From positions 62,001 to 126,000 of the forward strand of contig JAIXMF010000004.1 in the NCBI GenBank assembly GCA_025201365.1: DNA of 64,000 bases, in the 5' to 3' direction. Shown piece after piece: positions 1 through 12,738 of the stretch. The first letter of the stretch is position 1; each line of letters begins with the position of its first letter. Source of the stretch: Syncephalis plumigaleata. Lineage: Eukaryota > Zoopagomycota > Zoopagomycetes > Zoopagales > Piptocephalidaceae. The notes below the pieces were generated by a model. It was given only the letters and a program-made list of their open reading frames with translations. It was not told where the DNA came from and made no database searches. The position numbers were made by a program, and so were the translations under genes.

Positions 1-1519
1 ATTCTAGTCAAGTGATATTGCTAGACTATTCACATGTCATTGACAATGTTGATATGAATGTTTACCGGTTGAATAGCAATGGTTATTCTAGTCCTAAAGT
101 AGGCCATGTTCCCCTTTGCAATTTACTATCCACCCATGTGTCTACCATTCCATGCATGCATATATTTATATATATATATTGTAACTAGTATCATCATGTA
201 ATCACTATTCATGCTAGCATATCAATTATACTTTTATTATTATTATCATACATTATCAGTTCAATATAAATGATCACTGATACATATCTACTTGGCTATT
301 ACTGAGAATGAAATATCGATTTCTTGGCATTCTGCATTGGCAATCCAAACATGGCATGACGTATAGTGTGAGTATACGCACATATCTATAATCTCCGCCA
401 GAAATAGACCATGCCTTTGAATGAGAAGCGACCACGAATGCCATTGCTCTCACTGAAAGCATGGCTACAAAAGGCGCACTCGTGGTGCATATTTAGCTAA
501 ACAGCTGCACACATACACGCATGCATATTTTATCAGACGTGTGGTAGCAATAACCCCATTGATCCATCGTTTTTCCTCCTTCTCTGTGCATTTAGTCGTT
601 CACGAGTATCACACCGTACTATTTCTTTCTATTTTACAACGTGTGTTCTCCACTTCTTTATTGCTCTCGCTTCGTTAGTCGACACTCCTCAAGGTTTCCG
701 CCTTGTTTCAATCGCTCTTACTTTGTGTCTGGGCCTGACTTTTTGTGTATAACTCCGTCTCTCTCCGTCCCTCTCTCTCTCTCTGTGTGTAAGTGTGTGT
801 GTGAAAGTGAAGGAGTACGAGTGTTGATCAGTTTGAACATTTGTGTGTGTGCCTATTACATTAATCACACTCATTCACTCATTCTTTATCCATCTCCTTA
901 ACTGCCCTTATTGTCATACTTTCATTCTGTTGCATATACTTCATACTGAAGGGAAACGTCAACTGACGGGCCTTTAGCTACTCTTACTCTTGCTACTACC
1001 ACTACCACTACCACTACGATAGCAATATCGTCTATCATAAACAAGTGTCTAGGGTAGTTCTATAAACGAGATCATTGCATCGTATCCCTTATCTCAAACC
1101 CTTTATCGTTCTTTCTCTCTCTCTCTCTCTCTCTCTCCAAGTTGGAACGTGCTATCCTTTCCTTTCTCTTCCTTCTTTAGCAATATCGCCCTTTTTTGCT
1201 TTCAGTTCTTCTCATCACATTTACAATATACATTGACGCCACTTGTCTCTATCATAAACTGATATTGACTACTGGTCTACACGAGTAACTAGCAATAGCA
1301 GCATATACGACTTTAACCGAGTAAACAATACTTGTAAGCTGGTGGTGAGTATACAATATAACCAGGAGGATAATATCGATTGCTTATCACTATGCTCTCT
1401 TTGTTGTTAAGCAGTGTATATCCACTTTATTGTTCTAAAATAACAACTTACTAATATACATTATATGCATCTCTATTTATTATGACTTAGTGAGCTCATA
1501 CCGTATTAGCAACTCCATC
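1..1519. other. Upstream region of the CTL gene
   Basis: No gene seen. From about 540 the plus strand becomes pyrimidine-rich, with a pure CT microsatellite near 1113-1138, and this continues to the start codon at 1520. It is best read as promoter and long 5' leader of the downstream transporter gene. Confidence 0.5.
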
Positions 1520-3246
1520 ATGGCTTACTATCAGCAGCAGAGTGTGCCACCACCACCTCCACCGCCTCAAGGCTATTATGCCGCCCCACCTCCACCTCAG
1601 CAAGCTGGTTATTATGGTCAACAGCAAGATGCTTATGGTGCACCACCACCACCACCACCTCAGTATCAATCGTATGATCAGCAACAGTATCAGCAAAATG
1701 CTTATGGTGCATCACCACCACCACCACCACCTCAACAGCATCATCCTCAGCAATCTGTTCCTTATAATAGTGGCGGTTACGAAAAGTTCTCGACTAAGGT
1801 GCGCTTCAACGATTTGTGGGCTGCCATATTCTTCTTGGTCCACTTGATTGGATTCATCGTCTTGGCGGTATTTGCCATTCCCAAAGGATTCAAATCAACT
1901 ACCAACGGCTTTGCACCATCCACTAAAGGTGGAAACAGTCATGATGATATTGTTCAATTGGTTGTTATGATGGCAGTAGCTGCTGTCATTGCATTCGTGC
2001 TTAGTATGTTGTATCTATTGGCCATGCAACGGTAAGCTGTTTATCGATTTATCGATCTATTTATAACTTACAATGGACATTTCTATAGATTTGCCGGTCC
2101 TATGATCAAGATCACGTTTATCTTATCCATTCTCCTTTACTTTGTCATGGCAGCCATATTATTTATTCAGAAATCACCTATTGGCGCGATAATCCTGGTG
2201 ATTCTAGGTTTTCTGAATATGCTCATGTTCTGGCTATGGAGATCGCGTATTCCATTCGCCACAGTTATGCTCGAGACCGTGTGCAGTGTCACGCGTAAAT
2301 ACGGCGGCACCATCGGTGTATCTATCGGTGGATTAATCCTACAAATGGCCTGGATCTTTTTGTGGCTAATTACCGCCGTGGGTGTATTCGGTCTATTCGA
2401 CAATCAACGCACCTCCTGTACCACTAGGGTAATCAACGGTAAACAACAGCAAGTATGCAGACAGGGTGATCTATCGGGCGGTGCCTACGCGGTATTCGTC
2501 TTTTGCCTCTTCTCTCTTTACTGGACTAGTCAGGTGTTGTCGAATATCATTCACGTTACCATCTGCGGTGTCTTCGGTACCTTCTACTTCCTCGAGGGAA
2601 CTGCTCAAATGCCATCGGGATCGGTTACCCTGGGCAGCTTGAAACGCGCCATCACCTCTGCTTTCGGTAGTATCTGCTTCGGCTCCCTTGTCATTGCTAT
2701 TGTGCAAACGGTCAGAGCTATCGTACGTGGTATGGCCGAGTCGGATGATGGTATTCTAGCCTTTGTCGCCTGCATCTTCGCGTGCATCCTCGCCTACATC
2801 GAGGCACTCATCGAGTACTTTAACCGATATGCCTTTGCTCAAGTGGCCATCTACGGTAAACCGTTCTGTCAAGCTGCTCGCGACACCTGGACCCTGATCA
2901 AGGATCGTGGTATTGAGGCCGTCATTAATGACAATCTCATCGGTAATGTACTAGGTATTGGCTCGTTGTTGGTTGGCGTCATTACAGGTACCATCGGATA
3001 CATATACCTATTGGTCAAGGGCGGTGACTTTATAGCAGAAATCAGTCCTACGTCATTGTAGCGGTCATCGCCTGCTTTGTCATCGGTGTTGCCATGATGT
3101 CACTGGTAGCCGGTGTAATCGATAGCGGTGTCGTGTCCACGTTTGTCGCATTAGCCGAGGATCCAATGGCGTTGGCTCGTACCAAGCCTGAACTCTTTGA
3201 GCGTATTCGTCAAACATGGCCAGATGTTGTAGTTGGTGTTCAATAG
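1520..3246 (+). CDS. CTL/PNS1-family choline transporter-like protein
   Basis: This encodes a multi-pass plasma-membrane protein of the choline-transporter-like (SLC44/PNS1) family; fungal members are poorly understood and need not carry choline. Exons are 1520-2031 and 2089-3246. The start at 1520 opens a Pro/Gln/Tyr-rich cytoplasmic head (about residues 5-80) rich in PPPPPP and QQ runs, followed by about ten hydrophobic segments. The C-terminus, with a VIDSGVVSTFVALAEDP stretch and then ARTKPELFERI, is typical of the family. The reading frame breaks near 3040: the loop after GYIYLLVKGGDF continues one base out of phase, and one extra A there restores IAENQSYVIVAVIACFVIG and gives 556 residues. 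A 74 nt intron (2988-3061) is an alternative but would delete conserved membrane sequence, so I prefer an indel. The family call is firm. Confidence 0.9.
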
Positions 3247-4533
3247 AGAGAACAATAAGCAACATATACATATACATATACATATACATGTATCTATATG
3301 TGTGTGTTATTAGTGTAGGTCTTTGTTGCTGATTGCGTAACATTGCAATTACATCATCATCGTCATCATCCTTTTTCCCTGTTTCCTATTCCCTCTCATT
3401 AGTGTCGTCTATGCTACACTTATTCATTCATTGATACAAGTCTCGTCCTAGTAGCAGGATAGTTCGTAATTTCATTTCTCTTTATTAAAGTTTCCACATT
3501 TGATTCTCTCCATTAACATTGACTTGAACTTGTATCAATGATTTATGGAATGTTACACAAATGAGCTCATCCGTAATAGCTACTATAATTGTAACATTAC
3601 TATACTGAATTGGATGAATAATCAACCAGCTAAAATATGAAATAGCTAACTTGCTAGATATAATATTACTTGGATGATGATGATCCATTTCACGATTGAT
3701 TCATAACGAAATATAATACACTAATAGTAATCACAAGTGACCTCACTAATAATTCTATTTAATGATTTGCTACTATGATAGTATAATGCGAATCAATTAA
3801 GCAATCAATCTATCAATTGGACTGCGGTGAAACAGTAGAAAAGTTCTTTCTTTTTGTTAGCACCACTAAAGTGTAATCTGTTAGAAATGTATACGAATAT
3901 TTTGAAATGGTTGATTCAACTGGTAAAGAAAGAAAAGGTAAAGTATCCGTCTCATTGAATAGAATAAATGACACAATAGGGTCAAGGGAATATGCACAAG
4001 TAGCGTAGAGTGAGATATCGTTTATGATGCTAAGCCAATGGATAGCCAAATGGACTTGTTACTATTAATCGTAGGATTAATCAATTAAAGAAGAATGAAA
4101 AGTAAACGTAAATGTAGGAAGAAAAAGGAAAATGAAAGAGAAATGAAAGCAAACAAATTGTAATGATATGGCATAGCCAATAAAATATGCATGAATAAAC
4201 GGATGAAATAATGGTAATATAATAGCAGCACCAATTGGTATAGAAAGAAAGGGAATGCAAAAAACTAGAATGGACTAGGATATAATAAAATGAACGACAT
4301 TATTGCCTAAGAATGAAAAAGAAAATAAACAAACGTATAGAGTGATCGAACTAGAAAGGGAAACGGGAAAGGACAATGAAGTATTACGAAAAAAGAAGTA
4401 AAAGAAGTAAAAGAAGTAAAATGAAATAGAATGAATGAATGAATGAATGAATGAATGAATGTAAATGCAATTGATGCTAGAATGAATGGTGAATTTGTAG
4501 ACTTGTATGTGTATGTTTTAACTGATGATTTGC
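3247..4533. other. Intergenic space between convergent genes
   Basis: No gene seen. It lies between the 3' ends of the CTL gene (+) and the WOPR gene (-). It holds a TATACA-type repeat near 3266-3290, purine-rich plus-strand stretches, and a GAAT tetranucleotide array at about 4430-4461. Confidence 0.5.
4430..4461. repeat. (GAAT)n microsatellite
   Basis: About eight tandem copies of GAAT just downstream of the WOPR gene stop codon. Confidence 0.95.
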
Positions 4534-6761
4534 TTAACGCGACGTTGTCGTTTGAGATGCGCCGGATTTCTCATATGGATGGTAACGATGCTTTGGCGGT
4601 GATGATGATTTAGTATACGTCATAGGACTTGCCATTATAGATGATGCAGATGGACCATTGAATGGTATGGGAATACTGGATGTATTACTGCTAGAAGACA
4701 TCATACTAGAGGCATAATGACGTGGATCAGTAGGTGAAGCGGCAGGTATTGATGGGAAATGGTATGGATCAGTCGCAGGTGGTGTGTACTTTGACGGCAA
4801 TGAAGAAGTAGAAGTAGAATGATCAACAGATGGATGACTTAATGGTAGTGACGAGGAAGAATACGATCTAGGTGAGGGATTTCCTGCGGTGACAGTAAAA
4901 TAAGGGGAAGGACGGTCAGTGGAAAAGTTGACCGATACACTTAGACTTTGATTTACTACGGGTGACGCGTGCTCTGGCATACCTAACTCTACCGCAATTC
5001 GTTGTTGTTGATGATGCTGGTGAGGATGAGCATGATGATGGAGATGATGAGGATGAGATCCATGGTCATTGGAAGAGAATCCGGAATAATTGGTAGAGTA
5101 GGCGCGTTTACGTGTACCATGCGTCTCGTGATTAGTAGAAGAATGGCAGTAGGCCGATAAGTCATTCGCGGATGTCGGATACTCCCGGTAGCCTTGCGAG
5201 TATGGATGTGTTTGCGGATAGACATGACACTTGAGCGAGTCTAAATGATCAGGGAAGGTGGCTGACTTCTCGGGATATTCACTCTTGACTGTGAACTTGT
5301 AATTAGCATCACTATTCGCCAAATGTGGCGGTGTCGTCAATTGACGAGGAGAGGCCACGTAGTCTGACGACACCGGCGGTGTACGGTGTTGTTCGACAGG
5401 CGTGTAAGAACTAGTTGATGCCGTGCTCGTTGCGCGATGGCGATTCTGCGAGATGGCCAAATGAATCGAGGTATGCTCATACGAAGGGGATATCGGAGAA
5501 TTAGCATAGGATGCTGCCGATGCATTAGGAGGCGGTGTTGGTTGCAACCCATGCATAGACGATGAAGAGGTGGGTAGTGGTGCACCACAGTAATTCGAGG
5601 CTAATCCTGCAGAGTGTTGCAATAATGACGACACGGATGGCAGGCTTGTGGTGGCATTGTTATCATCAATAGGTGATACGCGTTTGTCGCATTAATGGGG
5701 TAATGATCTGTATAACGATCATCGGTATGTATAAACATACTTGGACGATTATAATATTAATGTTATTATTATTAGTAAATTGATTGCCTCTAACTATCTC
5801 AGTATGATATTCTAGAGACTTGTTGTGAGATAATTCATTTTCTATGTACGCGTACATGTAAACTGTTAGATAATAAATAAACGAGTCTCGATTTTCTTCT
5901 GCTTACCAGGTAATATTCTATGTTTATCGTGGGATTTAACCATATCGGAAGAGTTACTACTAAGTGGCGGTGAAGAAGAAGCGGAATCTTGTAGGGTCGG
6001 GGGATTCTCGGAGAAATGTCCCAACTCACGCATGGACTGCGAGTAGACATTGGCACGGATACGAACATTAGAGAGTGCAGGGTCAAGACTTGGTGTTCGT
6101 AGTTTCCCGGCAACAACGTCCTCGGGCAAGTAATAGGAGATCAAATGAAGGCGTCGACCATCTCGTGTGGTAAGCGAGAGCGCTCGTTTGTCAGACCTCC
6201 TGGCTTTATGGGTAAAAGGCAGCCCGATGAGGTAAGCGCCGATCCGAGTGGCGCATCAGCTGTAGGTGGATGACTACCGCCAAGGGGTGGCTTGACCAGC
6301 ATCGGATTACGAATAGCGCTGATGACGTTACTAGCATTCTTGACGGTGGCATAGCCTGCAAGCAACTCCCGCTTCATCGTTGCCTCGTCCAGAGCTGAGT
6401 AATCCTCCTCGCCACTACTTCCGGAATTGCCTCCAGAGGCATCCTCTGTGCTATCGCGGCATGGCCCGTTACTTAATTCGCGGTAAATGATGAAATTCCC
6501 TCGTGGCCGTGATGATGACCATCGTCGTCCGTCGGTCCACCTACGAATACCCGTCTGGCCCTCGTCCCAGACGAACACCGATCCAGAGCAGATGAAGCGT
6601 GCTCTATCCGCCGGCGAGGGACGTTGCTTCGCTCGTTCGAGTATACCAAGGTTGCACGCCTCGAAGAGTAGCAGCGCATCGAGAACGGTATCGACGTAGC
6701 CGATATAGGTTGGAGCGGTTACTTTGCGCATAAGTGTTCGCTGGTTGACAAAATTGGACAT
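4534..6761 (-). CDS. Gti1/Pac2 (WOPR-domain) transcription regulator
   Basis: Members of this fungal family (Wor1, Ryp1, Gti1, Pac2) bind DNA through a bipartite WOPR domain and control morphology, mating or nutrient switches. Exons are approximately 6278-6761, 5907-6203 and 4534-5707. Exon 1 has the first half of the domain (TYIGYVDTVLDALLLFEAC, then RPRGNFIIYREL). After a 74 nt phase-1 intron, exon 2 carries the second half (KRALSLTTRDGRRLHLISYY, then EDVVAGKLRTPS). The third exon is a long Ser/Pro/His-rich tail with a His-rich stretch. Entry to exon 3 needs one more A at about 5684; with it the gene closes at 651 residues. Intron 2 (199 nt) is longer than others here. The gene stands alone and has an unusually long upstream region. 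Confidence 0.85.
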
Positions 6762-8805
6762 GGCTTTATCGGTGCAAGGAATGAAATAGAATAAACCGCC
6801 CTCGTTTTTTCGCCTTGAGATAAAAGAAAGGCTTTAAACGGCTATACTGAATTGACTTGCTGTAAAAAAACGTTAAAAATCTAGCTAGTCAGGAGGAAAA
6901 GTTCAATGTGTGTGCGTGTGTGTATGAGTTAAAAATAGTAATTCCATTAAATATGAACCAAACTACAATTTGAATGATTGCAATGCACGATCGAACGGCA
7001 TGAAATAGCAAATATCTATACATCTTCAAATGTTGCTTACCTAATTGAAAGACAAAAACGGATTTATAGCAATAAAAGTAACTAGGAGGCGGAGGGCGAT
7101 TTTTTGTCCTAATTGGCCTTGTCGAATGGAATATAAGAAAAAATATTCTGCAAACAAAACGACTAACGAAAAAAAAGGCTGTCGACGGATAATAATTGGC
7201 TAGCTTGTACAATCCAATCACACGTATTTAGCAAGTGCTATCTTGTAGAGATGGTGTAATGTCAGGATCATGCAAAAAAGTGCATATGTAGTAGAAAGCG
7301 CTATCGTAGCAGTTACACAGCTGGTGCGCGTGCAATTCTACACGTGATGACGAGAGCACGAGAGAGTATTATAGCTGCAAAGCTGGGGCAACAATAATGA
7401 CAATAATGATAATTGTAACCAGAGTACAAGCACACACTTGCACGCTTGCACACACAGCACAGCACAGCACAGCACAACCCACACGCACGCAAACGTACGT
7501 ACGTACGTGCACACAGACACACGTCTACACGATAAATAGCACGTAGTGGATGATAACACGCACACGTACACACACGTATACGTACACGTTGGTGCAAGCA
7601 CACGCCTTTGACAAGAGCTTTAAGGTGTGCAACTGGATTGGCGTGCGATAAATTGCTCAGTAAAAATAATGCGCTAGTAGAGCTTTCTAACTTAAAGCTA
7701 ACGCGTGCGCGTGTGTATATGGCTATGTAGAACGTAGTACCAAATGATGGCAGTACAAAGGGCTAAAGAAGATCGAAATGAATAATCAATTTTTTTTCTT
7801 AAATGAAACAATGGTCCAAAAAGGAAGCTGTATGTATACTATTGCAGAGTATCTAGTGCAATAAAAAAATGACCGCCTATTTAGGCAAGTAGTGTAAACG
7901 GGCCTTGTATTGATGACAAAAGGAGAGATTACGAAAGACAAGTGGTAATGGAGCGAATAGAGAGGATACGTGTATTGGCCGACACCTTGAAAACCGGGAA
8001 ACAAAAGAAAAAAGGGACAAGTATAGAAGAGAAAGAGAGCGAGAGCAAGAGCGAGAAAGAAAGCGAGCAAGTGAGAGAATATGAGGGAAGAGTATAAGGA
8101 AATGGAAACAAAGTAAAAAAAAGAAACTGGTCAATAGGCCATATTCGAGGATCAATATATGCGCCAGACAAAGCTCAAAAGAGCGTGGCTGCACATAGAA
8201 TCGCGATATCCCACCTGTGTACAAGACAGTTGCAACGTCATATGATAGCGGTAGGATAATACTCAGCGACACAGACAAAAAGTGCAACCGTAATACGCTA
8301 CGAGTTCAAGCGTGATCACTAACGATTACTGATACAGATACGGATGATAGGAGTAGGATAGCAGGTGTTGATACTGCGTGACGTGCACGAACAAGCGACC
8401 TTTGAAGGTGATGCTGGTGGTGCTGGTATCATCACCATTGTCATCGTTGTCATCATCATCGTCGTCGTTATTGAATATGTCCTGCCTTTCAAAGTAAAAA
8501 TGATGCAAATTGGAAAGTGCGGGCGAAATAGGCCGGCCGCATGCATTTGCGGTTGGGCGTATGCACACATGCGTAATCCTGTATTCGCTAACAAATTGAG
8601 CCAAGAAAGAGTTTACGCAACGAGAAGTGAGAATGGACCGGTGAGCGCATGCCTCTTCTTTTTTGCCATAATGCATGGGATAGCAATAGGAAATCAGTTC
8701 CACAGGATTGTAATCTATGTTGATATATTGACATGTAGACAATGTACGTGCGCATGTGTATGTATGTATGTATGTATTATATCTTTCTGTATGTGTGTGC
8801 GCCTG

Positions 8806-8827
8806 GTGTGTGTGTGTGTGTGTGTGA
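8806..8827. repeat. (TG)n microsatellite
   Basis: Uninterrupted TG dinucleotide run within the space upstream of the WOPR gene. Confidence 0.95.
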
Positions 8828-9957
8828 GTACGAGTGTACATATGTGAACCACCAGATTTATCACATGCAATACGACGTAGCGTGAGTTTGCCTCGGAGAG
8901 TTGTAAATGTAAAAAATAGACATGCATATGCTTACGTGGGCTACACTAGAACTGGACAAATAGACGGATATTTGCATTATCGGACAATTGTTAATGAAGC
9001 ACTAGCATTTAAATGTGGCTTTGTAAATGTGGCTTTGCAAATGTCGACAAGCGTTGCTTTTTAGCAAATTACCCTAGTGAGTATTAGCAGCAATAGTGGT
9101 AGTAGTAATAGGAAAAGCAAGAACTGCATTATTGCATGCGTTTACAAGTATATCATTGTTGAAGCGTTTCATTGTACTGTCTAATTGATGGACGATGCCA
9201 CAACGACATACATATGCACTAGTGAATAAATAAAACTATTGCTCGTTGACTAGGTAGGAAATGAATGATGCCATACATACACACGTACACATAGAGGCAG
9301 ACGCATACATAGGCACATACATCATAGGCGCATAAAGGCACAAAGACGCACACGGCAATGATGTTATGCGCATGTATCGTCATGTTGGCATCTTTTTTTA
9401 ACTTGGACTTCATATTGTAACATTTGTCGTCGTCTAACCTACTTGTACACCTTTATCGACCGTCCATTTTGCTTGCCAGTTTATACATGCACTGCGAATG
9501 GCCAATTACACGCGTTCATGCGACTTGTTTCCGCTTTTTTTGTTCATTCATCCAACAGCACAGCATCCTTCCATCCGTCATTCACGCACGTAGTTGGCAT
9601 GCATAGAGCAGCGCTACGTATATCATGTGTCGCCAGCACATCGCACATCACATGCGATCCCGATAACCATGGCATATCCAGCTTGATAGTAAGGCGGATA
9701 AAGGCGGGAATACAATTAGAAAGAGTAAAGGTCTAGAACGCCGATGAAATATATATATATTAATAGAGTCGATAGTAGTTTAATCTCCCGACTGTGCTAC
9801 ATGGTGACGTGCACACGCGCATTATAATAATGTCTCATTGCCAATATTTAGTTAACTAATACTTGCAATTAGGAATATATATTTCTGATCAATAGTAATT
9901 GCGTATTGTTTGCGCACAAGGCAGTACAAATGACAATGGAGGTTTGCTGCATCGAGG

Positions 9958-9985
<28 letters not shown>
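9958..9985. repeat. (CA)n microsatellite
   Basis: About 14 uninterrupted CA units, followed by further broken ACAC/ATAC sequence up to about 10023. Confidence 0.95.
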
Positions 9986-9989
<4 letters not shown>

Positions 9990-10486
9990 CACACACATAC
10001 GTACACACACGCACACATAGACACATAAAGCATCACCAGCAATAGTATCAACCTCGATAAATGGCTTTATTCTACATAGAATGAATACGGCAGTATTAAT
10101 CGACTTATTGCTTGACAAACGTATGCCACACATCAAATACAATGTAATAAATGGTCAACTCCATAGACATAGGCACAATTATAATATTACTGATGATAAT
10201 AAAGATTGTTTTAATGTAATAACACTGCTAATTGATGAAGGATAAATAGGTGTAAACAGCGTGTACTAAAAGCACAATACAACAATGAATCAAGTGACCA
10301 TCAGTATTGTACTCGGCAGGAGGAGGAAGAACCTGATTTACCATGGGAAATCATATTAGGCCATGCATAAGTGGCATGATTGAATGTCAAGTAATAGTAG
10401 TAGTGGTAGTATCAGTATATTAGTAATGACAGTAATGGCAGTAGAGTGATAATACAAATGATAGCCACATTCTAGAGATTGAACAT

Positions 10487-12265
10487 CTATTCCTGCGATA
10501 CGTCGGGCAGTTGATCCACCTCGATATAGGCTACGTAAATTGTTGTCAGCGTGCAATGTAAACAAATATAACAGAACGGAATATTAGTTAATGCGATAGA
10601 TAACGAATAAATATCCGCAAAGGATATCAAAAGTGAGAGGGGGAGAGAAAAGTACAAGAGTAAACTTACCATGCTCACGAGCGACTTGACTTGAGAAAGA
10701 TATTTTTAGTGCTTTTCGCCATGCATCAAACGTTTGCGAATTCTTTGCATACATCATGATACCGCCACGTTTGTCAAAGATGTAAATGACGCTGCAATGA
10801 ACGTCTGCCGGTGTCATCGTGGTCTTCTTGGCAATGCGTTCAGCGTCGTTGATCACTCGAACACACGCCGTTGCATCCTTTAGATGGACGGTCGTCATGT
10901 ACGTGAACTGATCCGAGCCGAATTTCGATGCCAATAAAACACGGTCACGCAAAAGCCAAGCATGCGTCAGCGTATGATTGTCAAATTGACCGCAAATATT
11001 CGCGCTTTCATGTCTACTGGTGGAGAATTGTATGGCAGCGGCTGCCGTTTGTCGATTTCCCACCGCTATACAAGCGAATTCGCCCTCGGCCATTATCGCT
11101 TGTTCCCGGCATAGAAAGGCTTTCGGTAGACCGATGACACTCGATTGAATAGTGGCTAACCGTTGTAGTTCGTGTATTTGTCATAGCTTATGAAGAAAGA
11201 AAGAAAGAAAGAAGAATATCATTAGTAACAATTAATAAACACGACGGAATGGGAGGGGGGGATACATACAACGGCGTTATAGACTGATCTAGTTCCTGTA
11301 ATTGTTCCAAACAAGAGTTGATGGCCTTCAAGTCGCGTTCATTACTAAGCATTAGGCAGCGAGTCATTAGATTTTCCAGAAAACTAATGTAATGCCATAT
11401 ACGTTCGCGGGGCTTGATGAGATACTCGGATAGCACGATATTCCCCACTTTCTCCTATAGCATGCCTCGCATTAATATGACAAAGAAGTAGTTGGTGATA
11501 ATCCCATTTTTCATTTCCTAATTACCTGATATACACTTTGGAATGTTGCATCCGTGTATCGTAGCATTTCGAATGTGGCCAATGCACTGATATGTTTATC
11601 CATTAATTCTATATGTCCTTGTAGCTCGGGGATCTTTTAGGTCAAGAACGGTTATTGAACTGAGTCATCGGAAGTAAGTGTACAATGTGTTATAATGACT
11701 TACATTAATGTAGAATATCCATACCACTTGCCGGATTGACAGTACCTTCATGTCACTAGTACGTATGATGTATTTTGATTCGAATTAGTTATTTGTGACT
11801 TCTTGTTTTTTTACGAATGATACACTTACAGTGATTTGAGGTCTTTTAGGAAGTTATCATGAATTCGCAACAGAGCGGGTGTCGTGTAGAACAGACTGTT
11901 AACCACTTGACGATGCGACGAAGGACGAACGTTCAACGAGGGATCCGACTGATTTGACGAGCCCCAAGGAAGGCATCGTCGCCAAATTGGTGCGGTTACA
12001 CGATCATTGATTTGCTTGAGTAGGGCGACAAAGTTCGATTCGTTCTCTACCAAATGATGAATCTGACCGTAGAGCGACTTGAATGAAGAAGGCACTATTA
12101 CAAATTCATTAGCTTTCAATATGATGTACGTATATAAATGCATCAAGTAAATGAATTACCGGCAACATCATTGGACACGGACTCCCCACTTGATCTTAAC
12201 AGTGACTCTTCGTTGCTTACACGATTTCTGCACAAGTTGGAGGATTTGCCGGTTGATTTCATCAT
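10487..12265 (-). CDS. Divergent DH-PH (RhoGEF-like) protein A
   Basis: This is a probable Rho-family guanine nucleotide exchange factor with a DH domain followed by a PH domain. Exons are 12160-12265, 11830-12094, 11704-11755, 11526-11633, 11270-11454, 10670-11186 and 10487-10530; phases agree at every junction. DH segments include HLVENESNFVALLKQINDR, HISALATFEMLRYTD and the C-terminal helix LSEYLIKPRERIWHYISFLE. The PH half contains MAEGEFACIAVGN, VIYIFDKRGG and a C-terminal helix with the typical Trp (FDAWRKALKI). One A is missing near 11178 (TAT GAC AAA, then the IHELQRL frame); adding it gives 425 residues. The protein is short for a RhoGEF and has no other domain. A second gene of the same design lies at 35750-37422. 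The catalytic partner is unknown. Confidence 0.75.
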
Positions 12266-12448
12266 GCTTACTATTTATCTTTACAGATAAGAATACTGAA
12301 AGTGATGGCGTTAAAGATGTGATAGTCTAATAGGAATGATACGTATTAATAAAAAATGGATCTTGATAACAATAAATCTCTGTAATTATACCTTGTAAGT
12401 GATGTTGACCAGCAACAATAAACTATTGGATATATAAATGAATAGATG

Positions 12449-12450
<2 letters not shown>

Positions 12451-12479
<29 letters not shown>
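12451..12479. repeat. (GA)n microsatellite
   Basis: About 14 GA units directly upstream of the small Cys-rich ORF at 12487. Confidence 0.95.
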
Positions 12480-12483
<4 letters not shown>

Positions 12484-12486
12484 TAA

Positions 12487-12738
12487 ATGAATAAGAATGA
12501 ACTAGACGTCAAGGAAAGCGTGAGTTGTAAATGCCCCGATTTCAAGGCTATCGATTGCGAGAAAGGCGTCATTATAAAGGATTGCTCAAGTTACAACGTG
12601 AAATGTAATTCCTGCTTAGATGCTGAAACATGGCACTGTGTAGGCCACACGGTACGAACATTGTTTTCTAAACGAGTATTGCTAGCCATAACGCTCCCTT
12701 TTCAAACATCATAGGCAGGTTTCCAGATCGCATTGTAA
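12487..12738 (+). CDS. Small Cys-rich ORF, unrecognised
   Basis: Exon 1 (12487-12651) reads 55 codons from an ATG that follows an in-frame stop. A 63 nt GT-AG intron (12652-12714) joins in phase to a short exon ending at 12738, giving 62 residues. Seven cysteines lie between residues 14 and 52 (SCKCPDF, IDCEKG, KDCSSY, VKCNSC, WHCVGH), a spacing that suggests a small disulphide-bonded or metal-binding module. There is no signal peptide, so an upstream exon may be missing or the product may be cytosolic. I know no family for it. Cys spacing and a clean intron argue for coding; the small size argues caution. Confidence 0.35.

Larger units (their letters stand above)
6762..10486. other. 3.7 kb upstream region of the WOPR gene
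   Basis: No coding gene supported. On the minus (sense) strand it is pyrimidine-rich near the gene (6762-8300) and then becomes microsatellite-rich: TG/CA tracts near 7440-7600, 8806-8827 and 9958-9985, and TGTA repeats near 8759-8776. Open frames here are low-complexity Cys/His/Thr or Leu/Phe strings created by these repeats. The likely roles are extended promoter and leader of the regulator plus the 3' end of the next gene. Confidence 0.5.

Noticed and set aside
2988-3061. 74 nt intron near the end of the CTL gene
   Set aside because: Phase would fit, but it would remove a conserved membrane segment and loop; a one-base loss explains the sequence better.
7313-9413. Open frames rich in Cys, His, Thr or Val on both strands
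   Set aside because: They are produced by CA/TG microsatellites and have no domain, splice structure or start context.
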